Source of the DNA: Fragilariopsis cylindrus CCMP1102
Lineage: Eukaryota > Bacillariophyta > Bacillariophyceae > Bacillariales > Bacillariaceae
Direction of reading: 5' to 3'
Assembly: GCA_900095095.1 (NCBI GenBank)
Contig: FMBT01000523.1
Coordinates: 1-64,000, forward strand
DNA: 64,000 nucleotides
In this document: positions 1-12,570 of the stretch, piece after piece
Layout: each line of letters begins with the position of its first letter
Numbering within the stretch: the first letter of the stretch is position 1
The notes under the pieces: model-generated
Seen by the model: only the letters and a program-made list of their open reading frames with translations
What the model was told of the DNA's origin: nothing
Databases searched by the model: none
Position numbers and translations under genes: made by a program

Positions 1-3000
1 CACTAACAGCACCTAATCGTTTCAATGTTAAAAATACATCCTCTACAGTCGATCCTGGTTTCATTAATAGTACATCACGTAAATTTATGAGGATTCATAG
101 TAGTATTCTTATTATTGCTATAGTTGCTTTCATCAGCATTCCAACATGCTGGTGATGTACCGCCAGCAGCAACTATGCAGTCAATCATCCCCTTATTGGG
201 CAAAGATGGGTTCTTTCCTTGTATTGACGCTAGTTTATTCATACCTGGCATAGGTTCCCATGTAATGATGTCACCTACTGGAAAAACTAGTATTGGCAGT
301 CGCAACTCAATAGCAGATGTTAAACAATTCCATACACCACTAACCGGTGATGATTCTGTTGTTGATGTTGCTGTTGCTATTGACGTTGCTGTGGACGTTG
401 CTGTCATCTTCGTTGTAGCTATATTCTTTAATGATCGTAACATATGTTCTTTAACAAAATTCATTTCTTTTTTAGCTGATACAGGTGTACCAACAGATGC
501 ACCATGAATTGGTAAGTGGTCTTGTATACTTTTAACAAATTGTTTTGCTGATGGTAAATCTGTTTTATTTAATGCTAATGCCATTGGGAATCGTACACCA
601 AGAAATAAACTAACTAATCTATGTACATCACATTCGTACCATAAATCTATACGATCTAATGATATAGAAGTAAAGTTATTTTGATGTTGATCGTGCTTTT
701 GATTGTCGTCAAGATACTTATCTAAAGCATTGAAAATTGTGTCAATCATTACCTCTCTTTGTCCGTATCCACTAAACATACCAATTAATTTGGATCGTCC
801 TTTTCGTATTATTATATCCCATTTTGCAATTAAATTTGAATATACCCATTCGACTAATTCTGATCGTATCCATTTTAAATCATTTATCGGATTAGTACGT
901 TGATAAACTTCTGTACATGCCGTGTCATTGATGGAACCACCATCCACTTTTTCTTCTTCTTCGATAATTATTTTATTACCAGACGAATCAGCTGATCCTG
1001 ATGAATCAACAACATGAATAAGTACGGTTGCATCCGTTAAGTCATTTAAAAATTGATTACCCCTTCCTTTTCCTTGATAAGCACCAGGAACTAATCCGGC
1101 AACATCTTTTAACTGGACAGGTATAAATCGTCGACCATTTGGATCACGTCCATGTGTCGAACCGAATAATGACAATAATGACTGGCCGTCATCGCAGTAA
1201 TCATCTTCAGGACATGAACCTGAAAATAAGGACAAAAAGTGGCAAATTAGAGGAAAGTGTGAGAAATCAGCTCTCGCGGTCATGAAGATGAATATGTGTA
1301 AGTAAAACAAAACATATTACGACTAAAGTAATACATACCATATGGCGCAGGGATTAAACAATATCCAATATTTGGATCGATTGTTGTAAATGGATGTGCT
1401 GCCATACTTGCACCACCCAATATTTTTGATTCCTCCTTTGTAGACGCATCATCAATGCTGCCAGCAGTAGCAGTAGCTGTTGTTGCTTGTGTTCGATTGT
1501 GTTGTTGCTGTTGTTGTCCTCTTTGTCGACTAAATCCTGTTGCTGCATTAAAGAATGTTGATTTACCAGCACTTGGTTTACCAACTAAACCAATCGTATA
1601 TGATGTACCAAATGAACCACCGCCACTACTTTCGACGACGACGTTAGGATCTTCTTTTTGTGGTAGGTGTTGCTGCAATGATAACAGTATAGATTGTGCA
1701 ATATCTAATCCTTCCAGAACGCTTTTCTGTATTTCTTCAGAAGTAGATTTTCGAATCAAAGGCTCAGAATTCTCGACGTTCTTGTGATTTCCGTTGGTGA
1801 TGTTGGCATCGCTATCAGCAGCAGCAGCAGCAGCAGCAGCAGTAGCATTAGTTGCGGCAATGGTTTTGGCGATATGATGAACGTTGCTGTTTGTATCCCA
1901 TACTTCATGATCGCGGTCTGAATCTAAAAATTCCCGTGCTGCATATAAACACGACAACACGCATGGCATACCACGTTCTTGTATTGCAGTATGCCGGATT
2001 ATGTGTAGCAGTTTTTCGGATATTACTGACGGGAATTCAAAAATAGTATTATTATGAATCAATTTAAATACTGGTAAACAATGCTCGTCATTCTGATGTT
2101 GTTCGCCATCATCGTCGGATGGATAATTTACAGGGTATCGTATTTCAATAGTTAATGGTTGTTTTGGCCAATTCGTCGTCGTCGTTATATTATTATCCAT
2201 TTCTTCTTCATACATAAAGATATTATTTAGTTTTATACGATACACAATAGGAAAATCAAAAATACTCTCTTCTTCGCTACCTTTACGACGAGAAATAAGT
2301 TGAATCGCATTATTATCAGGATAAATAATTTCAAGTGCCTGTACTTCCTCTTGTTGCATTGCAGCTATTTCCTCGTCAGGAATAATCACACTAGCGATGA
2401 CCATGGGCTTTTCTATTTTTACCACCGTCTTCGTCATCGTCATTTCCTCCTTTTTTGACGCGACCTCGACTACCGGTGTCGGTGATGAGGATGACAATGT
2501 CGGTGATGGTGATGGTGATGGTGATGGGGATGATGATGATGATGATGATGAAGTTGATGATGACAAAACTTTACGAATAAAATCAATATAAATATGAATT
2601 TCAGATCCTTTTGTTGGTACATGATGTCGTCCTGGATGGACGTAAATCTGTCTTGTTGGATTATTATTGCCTTCCTCCTCTTCATCAGTATCAATATAAT
2701 GACTGGATAATACTTCCGATTGATCAGGTGTGACCAATGTATCATTAGAACCCCAAATATGCAAGGATGATAATGATAATATGGATCTACCAGTAGTAGA
2801 CGCTTCGAAGAATACGTCATCATTATTTTTATTTTTATTTTGAAAGTAGGAAACTAATTCGGATGGAATTGACGGTGTAGTAGCATCGTATCCAGCAACG
2901 AGAGTAACAAATCGTAAATGTGGAAACCAACAACCACAACTATCATTATCGTCGTCCTTCTTCTTTTTTAAAATTTGATTTTGATGTTGATGGTGATGTA

Positions 3001-3574
3001 CTTGTACTAATAAATGTGCAAATCTGGCACCCTGTGAAAACCCCAAAATTCCAATAATTTTTCTGTTCTTCTTCTTATTTTCTTCCTTTTTCAATCCAAG
3101 TACCGTTTGATAGATAACATCTAAACTGTCCTCTAATCCCACATAGTTATTCTTTTCATCACGATTCCACCATGTTCTTAAAAGGCGATTGTTATTGTTG
3201 TTGTGATTGTTGTCAACTAGTAGATGTGGTGCATCTGGTGCAATTGTTTCTATCTCAAATTCTTTCTTTAAACGTTTTGTTAATCGTTCAATACGACCTA
3301 ATAATAATTGTCCAGTTTGTTGATTACCATGTAATACTAAGAGTATATCATTTTTACTAGTAGTGTCGTCACTGTCATTATTGGTGGCATTCCTACTAGT
3401 ATTGTCATCATTATTCTTATCATTCTTATTCTTATTCTTATTCTTATTGCGATTTTGTTGACGCTGTTGTTGATTATTACGTTGTCGACTAATGTTGTTG
3501 TTGTTGTTGTTGTTGTTGCTGGTGTTGGCATTATTGCTATTATTGCTACCAGTATTCATGATAGATTTTTTCAA
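1..3574 (-). CDS. FSH serine hydrolase - RWD - Ygr210/YchF-like GTPase fusion, 3' partial
   Basis: Two exons, 3574-1339 and 1219-(<1); the 1220-1338 intron is GTATGT...TTTCAG and joins PAPYG to SCPEDDY. After an Asn-rich leader, residues ~75-335 look like an FSH1-type alpha/beta hydrolase: LLVLHGN, nucleophile elbow GFSQGARFA, Asp in GSNDTLV, His in GRHHVP. Residues ~400-555 are RWD-like (EEVQALEIIYPD, then RYPVNYP). From ~655 on comes a GTPase: P-loop GKPSAGKST, switch HPFTTIDPNIG, G3 DVAGLVPGA, G4 NKTD. NKxD with this switch fits the Ygr210/YchF branch of the Obg superfamily. A TGS-like tail (DVLLMKPGSTVEDVF) reads from bases ~95 to 1 in a different frame from the exon, which stops at 75; an unresolved intron or a one-base error lies there. 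GTP binding and ribosome-linked function are inferred from family. The domain assignments are firm, the biology of the fusion is not. Confidence 0.85.
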
Positions 3575-3893
3575 TCAGTCAGATAAGTCGGAATGAATTA
3601 GAGTCAGATAGCTATCTCTATCTTGTCCTATTTCTTATCCTCTGCTGCTTATACGACAGGAGACAAGAGAGGTGTGGTACTTGTATGTATGCGATCCTGT
3701 GCTCTTGTGCTTGTGCATGACGATTGACGATCGATGTGTTGGTCAATTAATTTTAATTTTAGGCAATTCAAATTTCAAATTCTTGCTTGGGTGAGTAAAC
3801 TTTGAAAAAAATCTTCAGTCGTGTGAGTGAACGACAGATCGAAAACTCTACAATGCGATTCGATTTTTACTTTTTTTTAACTCACGCTTCATA
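3575..3893. other. Intergenic, upstream of the fusion gene
   Basis: Presumed promoter and 5' UTR of the leftward fusion gene, ending at the TA dinucleotide that flanks the DNA transposon. AT-rich with short poly-T runs. I see no gene and no clear motif. Confidence 0.5.
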
Positions 3894-3920
3894 CTACAGG
3901 CAACCCACTTTAACTTTAAA
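3894..3920. repeat. Left terminal inverted repeat of the transposon
   Basis: Starts CTACAGGCAACCCAC and continues as a T/A-rich ACTTTAACTTT stretch that recurs once more just inside (near 3935). It is the inverse of the right end at 6517-6540. Confidence 0.8.
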
Positions 3921-5148
3921 GGTTTTTCAACACACTTTAACTTTTACGGGCTTTTTAGTTAATTAAAAAGTGCTAGACTTTTAAGCAAAAAAAAAGTACT
4001 TAATTAGTAACATTTTAACTTTTAGTCAAATGACAGAACTGTACTTATTTAGTTTTTATTCGAAAAAGCTAAATCATGTCCTGTGGTACTTGCTACCTGT
4101 ACTCCACTTTTTGCATTCTAACCCATCCTAGCATGTATAAAGTCCCAATCAGATGGTATAATCTGAGCTTAATATACATAGGGTGGATACCTGGACCAGA
4201 CTTTGGGGCGCTAGGTATGCTTTCTTCACACTGGAAGGTGGTAAAGGGTGTGATGCAGCCTAGGACATGGGAAAATGGCCCATTTGGGGGGGTATGTGAC
4301 CTAGTACACACTCGAAAATATGAATTGTCCCAAAGTAAGCACATGGGGTTGACCATATACACCAAAGGGAATATAAACTTGGCAAGCTATGGGTAGGACC
4401 ATGCTGATGCGGGTGCTAAAGGGGAAAAACCTGTTTTGGGGCATAAATGACCCTTTTTGTGGCTTAGTACACCCTGACACCTTCCTAACCTCCCTAGAGC
4501 CCTAAGCAATAGTTGGACCTTGTACCCATAGGTATAATGTTGAGCTCCATGTAATTTTTCACGGTTATTAGGTCTGTATTGATGGTGCATCGCGGCCTTG
4601 ATTACACGCGCACTTGGCACTTAGAGAAATTGCGTGTTTTAATAGCAGTGGATTTTGACCCGTGACACCCCAAATATATGCATGGTAACTTAAAGCAATG
4701 ATATAGTCCAAATTTTTATGAATTAGGTTGATGTCTAGCTATTTTATTTGGGACTCAGCATACCTGGTATGGGTGCTGTAGCATCTCAGATATTTTTGCT
4801 GTGTGTGCATTCTGGGCCATTTTATGTCTATTCTATTGTTCCCCGTCCCACTACACCACCAATATGGCAAATGATTCATGCATTGTTGGTGCATTTTGAC
4901 CATATGCATATATTGAAGGTATCTGGGTGTTGAAACCATGGCCCAATTCCTTTTTTTGATGTTGTGGCAGCCTATTTCTGAATGGTACTTTTGGGCATGG
5001 AAATATGACATGTTGGCCAAAATGCAATGTTTGTGTTCTGGAGACAAGAAGAAGGTAAATATGAGGGATCATGACCCTTGCTTCATCCCATATGGGTATG
5101 AGATGGATGACTGGGTGGTATTTTGGTGCACCTTGCTGGTTCTGGAAC

Positions 5149-5215
5149 CTAAGGAGAAGTTATTCATCTTATTATTGACCTAAGGAGAAGTTATTCATCT
5201 TTTATCTTATTATTC
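5149..5215. repeat. Two direct copies of a ~29-bp unit
   Basis: CCTAAGGAGAAGTTATTCAT is repeated in tandem (two copies). The related element carries three copies at ~61110-61200. Confidence 0.8.
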
Positions 5216-5324
5216 AAAGTTGTTTAATATTCCAATAACCCAACTCCACTGGAGAATTTGTGAGATAAAAATGATACCAATCAGAATTACTTTAGTCAAG
5301 TGATGGTAAACCACCAGGGATGGT

Positions 5325-6120
5325 AGGAGGGAAACACATTCAATCTGTCTAGTGTTTCATACCAACCTACACCTGGATCTCTTGTTCACCTAGTTGTTTT
5401 TGTGCCTACCACAACAGCAAAATCAAGTTTACTCTTCAACCGCAGGACCAAAAAAGTGGTAGGAGGGTAACACAAGGTTCTCATACACTATGTGGAGGCT
5501 GCTGCACCCAACCAAAAGAAAGTTCTTCTTTGGAACCATTCTGAATAAGAATTTCCGTGATGCATTTTGCTCAAAAATATGGTTATTTGTGTGCATACCT
5601 ACCCCAGCCAAATCTACATTTCTCTTCAACCACACATACAAAAAAATGATAGGAGGGTTAGGCAAGGTTCTCATACGCTATGTGGAGGCTGCTGCACCCA
5701 ACCAAAAGAAAGTTCTTCCTTGGAACCATTCCGAATAAGAGATTTTGTGGTGCATTTTGCTGGAAAATATGGTTATTTGTGTACATACCGCAGCAGCAAA
5801 ATCAAATTTACTCTTCAACCCAGGAACAAAAAAGTGGTAGGAGGCAAACACCATATACTCATACACTATGTGGAGGCTGCTGCACCCAACCAAATAAAAG
5901 TTCTTTGTTGGAACCATTTCAAATAATAGATTTCTTGGTGCATTTTGCTCAAAAATATGGTTGTTTGTGTGCCTACCACAACACCAAAATCAATTTTTCT
6001 CTGCAACCGCAGGAACAAAAAAGTGATAGGAGGCAAACACTATGTTCTAGTACATTATGCGGATGCTGGTACATCGGACCCAGAAGATGTTGTTTGTTGC
6101 AACACTTTCAAATGAGATAT
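5325..6120. repeat. ~189-bp tandem array inside the transposon
   Basis: Units can be phased on the anchor AGGAGG at 5325, 5461, 5651, 5839 and 6028, giving spacings of 136, 190, 188 and 189. Each unit carries ACTATGTGGAGGCTGCTG or a variant, then GGAACCATT, then TTTTGCTCAAAAATATGGTT or a variant. The open frames here are by-products of the repeat. The related element at 61.3-62.3 kb has the same array with the same period. Confidence 0.85.
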
Positions 6121-6510
6121 TTTGTTGTGTGTACACATACATTTTAAATCTCTGAAATGTGTGCTGTGTGTGAGTCTACATTGTGAGGTACCAGTAGACT
6201 TACAAGACTAAGGAATATAACAATTCTCCATCCAATAGGTAAATTGTAAACTTCATAGATAAATTTTCCAAAAAAATGACTTTTTAGGTGTATATACTTG
6301 ATGCTAAAGTTTTTATTATATACTACACTAACAAATACTAGTAAAGTATTTTTTGGGGGGGGGGGGTTACGATTTTTTTTACCCCAAATTGTATTTTTAA
6401 TTTGGGGGCCCCTCTATGCTAATTTTGGGGATAGTTAATTATAACCAGTTAGACTTTTAAGGATTTAAAAAACAGTAATTTAAACACACTAGTTTTAACG
6501 AAAACCCCCG

Positions 6511-6540
6511 AATTTAAAAGTTAAAGTGGGTTGCCTGTAG
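6511..6540. repeat. Right terminal inverted repeat of the transposon
   Basis: Reads ...AAAGTGGGTTGCCTGTAG, the inverse of the left end, and is followed by TA at 6541-6542. Confidence 0.8.
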
Positions 6541-7391
6541 TAGGTAACATATCTACTTTATGATACTAGTATCTGGTATAGTAGAGTAGCTGATACAGTA
6601 GTGAATTACTTTAATCAATGTAGTTATTCTTAGTTCATTCCTTGGAAGCCACAATGCTGTACATGTACGCACTGCCTACTACAGCAATAGATGTTATCGA
6701 AAGAAAAATTACCCCTGACTGACTGTAAGAACATGATTGGTGGTAGCCAAACCATAATAATGGGTAAAGGAAAATATAGATGAGTTTAGAATATAATATG
6801 ATACAGCTGATGAAGGTGAGATGATGAAGTATGTTGAATGTGAGAAATAACATACAGGAGCAAACAGATAAAAATTGACACAACAAAACAAGATTGTTAA
6901 GAGACTAAATAGATGAGTATTTATTTGTATATCATGATGATGAAAAGATACAGTACACCAAAATGAAACTGGGTAGTGAATTAAGAGATGGTGAATTTAC
7001 TAGTTCGGAGGTAGGAGCAAAACTTAAAAGTGCAGTATAGTAGTAGGCACGACAAAATCAGATGGTGAAATGACTTTGTGTTGATTTTCAGATTTCAAAT
7101 TTACAGTACAGTACAGTAGAGTGTTCCCAGTAAATTATAGATCATCCAATAAAGATGGGAATAGTTTCTGCCCCAAATTCCTTCTAACCCATCTGCTGGC
7201 CCCGAAATTGGTCGTGACTCGACTCACCAACAGACACTAATCACTTGTTAATTCTTTTTATTTTACTTTATATTTTAATGGGAAATCACGAACAGAACAG
7301 ACAACACATAACCAGAACACAACAGGAAACAAACCAAGCAAGCAAGCAAAAAGGCAACAGCAAACAACAAAGCATGACAATATAACTAACT
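6541..7391. other. Intergenic between transposon and ankyrin-like gene
   Basis: No supported gene. It contains several TACAGTA/ACAGTAC words (about 6575-6600 and 7100-7125) and, just before the start codon of the next gene, an A-rich leader with CAAGCAAGCAAGCAA near 7335. Short open frames at 6635-6891 lack any recognisable features. Confidence 0.5.
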
Positions 7392-8786
7392 ATGCCGTCA
7401 TCAATACTATCATCAATGCCAATGTCGATGTCATATTCGATTACATCACCTGTATTAAAAATGTATTCTGTTATTAATCATAAAGAAAAATTTCCAAGAA
7501 AGATCCGTATTGCAATTAATGAGGAAATTATTATTCGAAAAGAATCTATTGCGAACAAAGCTGCTATATCCCAAGCCAAACATAAAGCACGGAAGGGTAT
7601 TCCTAACAAAATGAAAAGAATGAAGGATACTGTGAATACCGATACTGCTATTATCTTTCTTACTAATCTATATACAAAAATAATGGATTTTCTTTTTGCG
7701 AATTCTTACTCCAATAATGTCAATCCTCATCGTGGATTAAATTATGATTATGATACGGTAAGTGAAGTAGAAACGATGATACGATTTTTTCCTGATTCTT
7801 TGAAAAAAGAAAAAAAAAGAAATGGTGCTGATGGACAATACTCTATTACGTGTCAGGCTACCAATCATCGTGGTGAATTTAATTTAAAATCTCTTCCCTT
7901 CCTTCCTATTATGGCAGAATTAGGTATCGAATTAGGGATGGGTGAATATGCAATTCGTAAAGAAAAGGAATTACGTGGTGGTTTAATCGGTACGACAGTA
8001 TCAACTAATATGATACGTTTACTTGTTACTACTACGAATGACAAATGTCTTACTCATAAATTTAAGACGAAAGATGAAAATGAAAATGAAAATGAAAATG
8101 AAAAAACACATCTTTATTGTCATCGTATTGATGAAATCTGTCTTGATATAATAAAACAGTTACGAAAAAAGAATTTATTTCATAAAGAAGATATTAAGAA
8201 ATATAAATTACTTGATATATTGTGTAGTCAAGATACATCTTATTTTCCGGAACATCGATTCCGATATTTAGTAGATTGGGATCCAGATTCATTAGTATCA
8301 TCATCCATTGGTAGACTATACTGTCCCCTACATTATTCTTGTAAAAGTTCCAGCTCTAATTCTATACGTGGATTTCAAATTGTATTTGAAACTGGGATAC
8401 AATATTTTCCAAGACAATTTGGATTCTTATTTCATAAAGATGGTATTGGTCGTACATCCTATCAATTGGCATGTGACAAGTATGGAAAAAAGAAAATTGA
8501 TTTATTCATTGATGACATTATTATTAGTACGATAAACAACAACAACAACAGCAACAGCAGCAACAGCAACAGCAGTAATAATGATGATAAAAATGCAACT
8601 ACTGCTAATAATCATGTAGTTGGTAGTGGTGCTGGGGGTGGTACTGGTACAGAGGGTAGCATCGATAATACAATAACAATGATGATGAAGGCATTAATAT
8701 TCGCAGCGACTGAGGATAATATCAGTTTAGAAGGAGTATATTTCTTTGTACGAAGAGAACCAACCATCTGCTCTTTGTTAAATTAA
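7392..8786 (+). CDS. Ankyrin-like diatom family protein
   Basis: A single exon of 464 residues. The central part (~280-380) shows loose ankyrin-like phrasing: DWDPDSLVSSSIGRLYCPLH, then FQIVFETGIQYFP, then FLFHKDGIGRTSYQLACDKYG. The C-terminus reads ALIFAATEDNISLEGVYFFV followed by RREP. From memory this layout recalls a large ankyrin-like family in Fragilariopsis and relatives, where the consensus is closer to TPFQLACEKYG and GVYFLLRREP; this needs a search. The protein carries ENENENEN and Asn/Ser tracts coded by simple repeats (~8080-8100 and 8530-8580). No signal peptide or membrane helix is seen. Function is unknown; a protein-binding scaffold would be a guess. Confidence 0.7.
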   Translation: MPSSILSSMPMSMSYSITSPVLKMYSVINHKEKFPRKIRIAINEEIIIRKESIANKAAISQAKHKARKGIPNKMKRMKDTVNTDTAIIFLTNLYTKIMDFLFANSYSNNVNPHRGLNYDYDTVSEVETMIRFFPDSLKKEKKRNGADGQYSITCQATNHRGEFNLKSLPFLPIMAELGIELGMGEYAIRKEKELRGGLIGTTVSTNMIRLLVTTTNDKCLTHKFKTKDENENENENEKTHLYCHRIDEICLDIIKQLRKKNLFHKEDIKKYKLLDILCSQDTSYFPEHRFRYLVDWDPDSLVSSSIGRLYCPLHYSCKSSSSNSIRGFQIVFETGIQYFPRQFGFLFHKDGIGRTSYQLACDKYGKKKIDLFIDDIIISTINNNNNSNSSNSNSSNNDDKNATTANNHVVGSGAGGGTGTEGSIDNTITMMMKALIFAATEDNISLEGVYFFVRREPTICSLLN

Positions 8787-9152
8787 TTACCACCTCAATA
8801 TTCTACAAAAGCAAAAATAAAGGGTTCATAGCAGCTTGCAGCGGAGCAACAAATCTAATAGTAACAACATTGATTGATATACTGCATTCTACAGTAGCCC
8901 TACTGTTCCACTGTACTGTAGAGGCCATTCTATTCGATTCATTCTAACTAAATAATATGCAGAAAAAATACGAACAAATAAATCAAAACGAACAGCGCAA
9001 CATACATTGTACATTCTAAATCCAAGTCACTACTTGGGGAGGATGGTAGATCATTAATTCCTATCTATAGTATGACGTATGAAGTAGATTCGATTTTTTT
9101 ACTTATATATTTTGACTGTAAAGTACATCGTCGTATTCTATTAGCTATTCAC
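8787..9152. other. Intergenic, 3' flanks of convergent genes
   Basis: Lies between the 3' ends of the ankyrin-like gene and the carboxylase gene. Contains CTACAGTAGCCCTACTG and CACTGTACTGTAGAG (8890-8925), part of the window's recurrent TACAGTA motif. No gene seen. Confidence 0.5.
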
Positions 9153-12100
9153 TTAACCGGTATTTCCCATTCCATTGGCAACTCCGGTAATGGTAGTGAG
9201 TAGACAATCCTTCAGTACCTTATCTTCCTTACCATCGGCTTCAGATTTACGGAGTCTTTGTAATGTTTCGGATTGAAGACAATTTAGTACATCAACGTAA
9301 CGGTTTCGGACACCCAATAATCCAATTAGGACGGAATTATCTTCACTCAATACCTTATGTCCTGTTAAATCAAGAACGGCACCTTCTGTTTGAGCGTGCA
9401 TTGCACGGATCTCGGCACCTAATTCCTTTGCCTTTTCATCCGATACTAACATATCATCGTAATTTTGTGCAATTTTTGGCTCACTTTTTGCTAGAACCAT
9501 TTCAACCATATCAACTGTTGTACGGAATGACGGCCATTGTTTGTACATTTCACGAAGTTTATCACCATCCTTACTAGCAAGGATCGTTGTGAATGCTTCA
9601 CCGACACCGAGCCATGTTGGTAAATTTAATCGTGTTTGTGTCCATGAAAAGTTCCAAGGGATTGCTCGTAAACTTTCTACACCACCGGTTGCTTTACGTT
9701 TAGCTGGACGTGATCCAATATTAAGATTCGATAATTCCAATTCCGGTGTTGCCGAACGGAAGTATGGTACGAACCGTTTATCTTCACTGACGATTTTACG
9801 GTATGCGTCACAACTAACATCCGATATTGTTTTCATTAATGAACGCCATTCATCCGTAGGTTGGACGTGTTCTGTTAATTTTTCAGCAAGGACAGCTGCG
9901 GTGTAAATATCCATAGTCCGCTCGGCACGATCCTGATAACCGAAATTTTGTGTAATCATTTCACCCTGTTCAGTGACACGGAACCGGCCATTGATAGTAT
10001 CAGGTGCATGGGCTAAGATCGCCTGGTATGTTTGTGGATTACCACCTCGTCCAACTGTACCACCCTTACCATGAAAGAACGTCATTTCTACACCAGCATC
10101 CCTGGCGACCTTGGCCAATGCTTCTTGAGTCTCGTATTGAGCCCAACTTGCTGCTAAACGACCAGCATCCTTCGCACTATCACTGTATCCAATCATGACC
10201 TAAAGGCAGGCAAAAATAGGTAAAAAGGTAGGTATGTAAGAAGGTAGAGAACGAAAGGGGTGTGAGGTGAGAAAAATATGAATTATAAGAATAAGAATAA
10301 CTGCAATGGTGCGTTTGTTGTGGCGTATTGGAAGGTTCAAATCTGTATTTCAGTGCAGGCGCATTGAAACACGTACCTCATGCTTTCCATCAATTGCACC
10401 CATATAGGCCGGAAGGCTAAATAATTTTGTCATTGTAGCAGCTGCGCCATTCAAATCATCTAATGTTTCAAATAATGGTGCGACACGAAGTGCTTTCTTA
10501 ACACCAGCATTTTTTTGTAATACTAATACAGCAAGTACGTCACTGGGTGTTGTTGCCTGACTAATAACATATGCTCCAAGTGATTCCTCATATTGTTCTT
10601 CAATCACTTGGAATGTCTCAAGTGTATCAATTGCATTAGATGAAAAGAATTTCGGATTGTCATTCCATGATCCTGATCGGATTAATGGTCGTGGGGATGC
10701 CAATTGTTGTTGTAACCATGATAATTTCGTATCTTCATCCCAATCGGAATAGGATCCTAATCCTAAGTATCGTGTAATAGAATCAATTGCTTCCTCATGA
10801 CGATCACTTTCCTGACGGATATCTAATTTTACCATGGTTAATCCAAATGCGTGTACATTACGAATAACATCCGTTAAGAATCCATCAGCTTCAATTTCAT
10901 TATCAGTTTCACATAATGAACGATAAATTAACATCAATTCATTAATAAGATCTTCCTTTTTGGTATAAACATCTTCAACGTCATACTGTGATTGATTTTG
11001 TGTCGATTCAAGTTGTTCTTCAGCCCAAATTTCGGTACGATTCATTCTAGCAATCATCTATTATAGCATATACAGGAAAGAAGACAGATAAAAACAAAGA
11101 GCGTTAGTACTAAATCTTTCTTTAATACACAGCAATTTGTATCATTTTTATTTTTGTTTATCGTTCTCTTCTTATATAGTATTGTACTACTAAAAAGCTT
11201 ACCTTTGATAGTACAGTACGGTATGGTTCAAAATTACCAGCATCACCACCTAATGATAATGCCATATCTTTTAATTCAGATGAACAATCCATAATAGATA
11301 ATTCACTTTCTAAACGTATTAAATCACGTTTCAGTAATCCAGCAGCCTGTGCACGATTTTTTAAACATACTTCACGTGTTACATCAGGTGTAACATTTGG
11401 ATTACCATCCCTGTCACCACCCATCCATGATGAAAATATTACAGGAGATGCATCTAATGGTAAACTTTTTGAGATAGTTTTTGTTGTTACACTATTCAAT
11501 CTTCGTAGGAAGGCTGGTAATGCATCCCACAAAACAGTCTCAACCACTAATGTACCACGTTCTGCTTCATTTTGTGGTGTTGGCTTGACATGGGCAGTTT
11601 CATCTGTTTGCCATGTGGATGCAATTTCACGTTTCAACGAACGATCTAATTCAGTTTGTGCATAACCTGTACTAGAGGATAAACCAGCATCACGTAAATA
11701 ATCAGCTTTTGTTAATATTTTTTGTACACGACGTTGTTTTTCTAATATTGTACGACGATTAACTTCTGTTGGATGTGCTGTTAACACCAACTCCACCTTT
11801 TGTGATAGTAAGGCATCATATATATCATCCTCACTATGACCTTGTTCTAATAAAGACTTCAATGCTCCACCACATGAATCATACCGATCAGGTAATGCCT
11901 CTTCACGTGTTGCCATGTTAAGACGTCGAATACGATGATGGCCTTCTGCAGCATTAGCATTCGATAAAAAGAAATTAAATGCACGTGCAATAATTAAGAT
12001 TTCACCATTACTTAAATTAGAACATGCCTTTGTTAATTGTTTAAATGTTGCATCCGCTTCATTTACTTTTGATACATCAGAACCACGTCCAGCACCAGCC

Positions 12101-12570
12101 ATTCTCCATTTTTTGGATAGACCACGTAATTCTTCAATCTTTTCAAATATTTCTGTACCATGATGATCTTGTACAATATGTCCAAGTAATGAACCCATTG
12201 TACGGATATCTGCACGTAATTGTGTATCCTTCTTGTCTTTATCATCATTTTCTGCTTCTGCCTCGGATGGTGTAAATGCTGCTGTAATTGATTCACCAGG
12301 TGAAGAAGAATTCTTCATTTCATCGAAAAGACTTTCACAACCAGGTTCAGCGAAACTTGACCCAAATGAAGTACTCATTGATCGGATGGCAGTAGTAGTA
12401 GTGGCAAGGCCACTACTACGGCTAGTGGCAAAGCTGTTTCCCGCGAAAACAGTCGTCGTCTTTTTTCTGGCTGCAATCGACGACGACGCCGTCGTCGTCG
12501 ACGACTTCATAAGCCAACGACGGGCAACGGATCCTCCCGTTGTGGATGATGAACGGAGCATGATTTTCAA
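9153..12570 (-). CDS. PEPC: Phosphoenolpyruvate carboxylase, likely mitochondrial form
   Basis: Three exons: 12570-11203, 11057-10377 and 10199-9153. Introns 11058-11202 and 10200-10376 have GT-AG ends and restore VLSK-MIARM and GKHE-VMIGYSDSAKD. About 1031 residues, normal for PEPC plus a presequence. It carboxylates phosphoenolpyruvate to oxaloacetate. Hallmarks: VLTAHPTEVNRRT (catalytic His), GGDRDGNPNVT, FHGKGGTVGRGG, RAIPWNFSWTQTR, and the C-terminal GNTG that matches the usual QNTG terminus. The first ~75 residues are rich in Arg, Ser and Thr, nearly free of acid residues, without a strong hydrophobic core, so a mitochondrial presequence is likelier than a secretory one. It shares a ~740-bp divergent upstream region with the vWA-type gene at 13313. 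No breaks seen. Very confident of identity, moderate on location. Confidence 0.96.

Larger units (their letters stand above)
3894..6540. mobile_element. Non-autonomous TIR DNA transposon, TA target duplication
   Basis: The left end reads CTACAGGCAACCCAC..., and the right end is its inverse (...GTGGGTTGCCTGTAG). The first 24 bases match perfectly in inverted orientation (3894-3917 against 6517-6540). TA dinucleotides flank both ends (3892-3893 and 6541-6542), as for Tc1/mariner-type insertions. No long reading frame or DDE/D transposase is visible in 2.65 kb, so it should depend on a transposase elsewhere. Inside lie a unique-looking left half (4080-5220), a 29-bp direct repeat near 5149-5215 and a ~189-bp tandem array (5325-6120). 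A diverged relative occupies ~54258-54278 plus 60322-62440. The superfamily call rests only on TA and the ends; Tc1/mariner is the best guess. Confidence 0.75.

Noticed and set aside
4076-4396. Possible transposase fragment in the first transposon
   Set aside because: Short frames on both strands, no DDE/D motif, not kept open in the second copy.
5490-6147. Overlapping frames on both strands at 5.4-6.1 kb
   Set aside because: They come from the ~189-bp tandem array, are open in several frames and show no domain.
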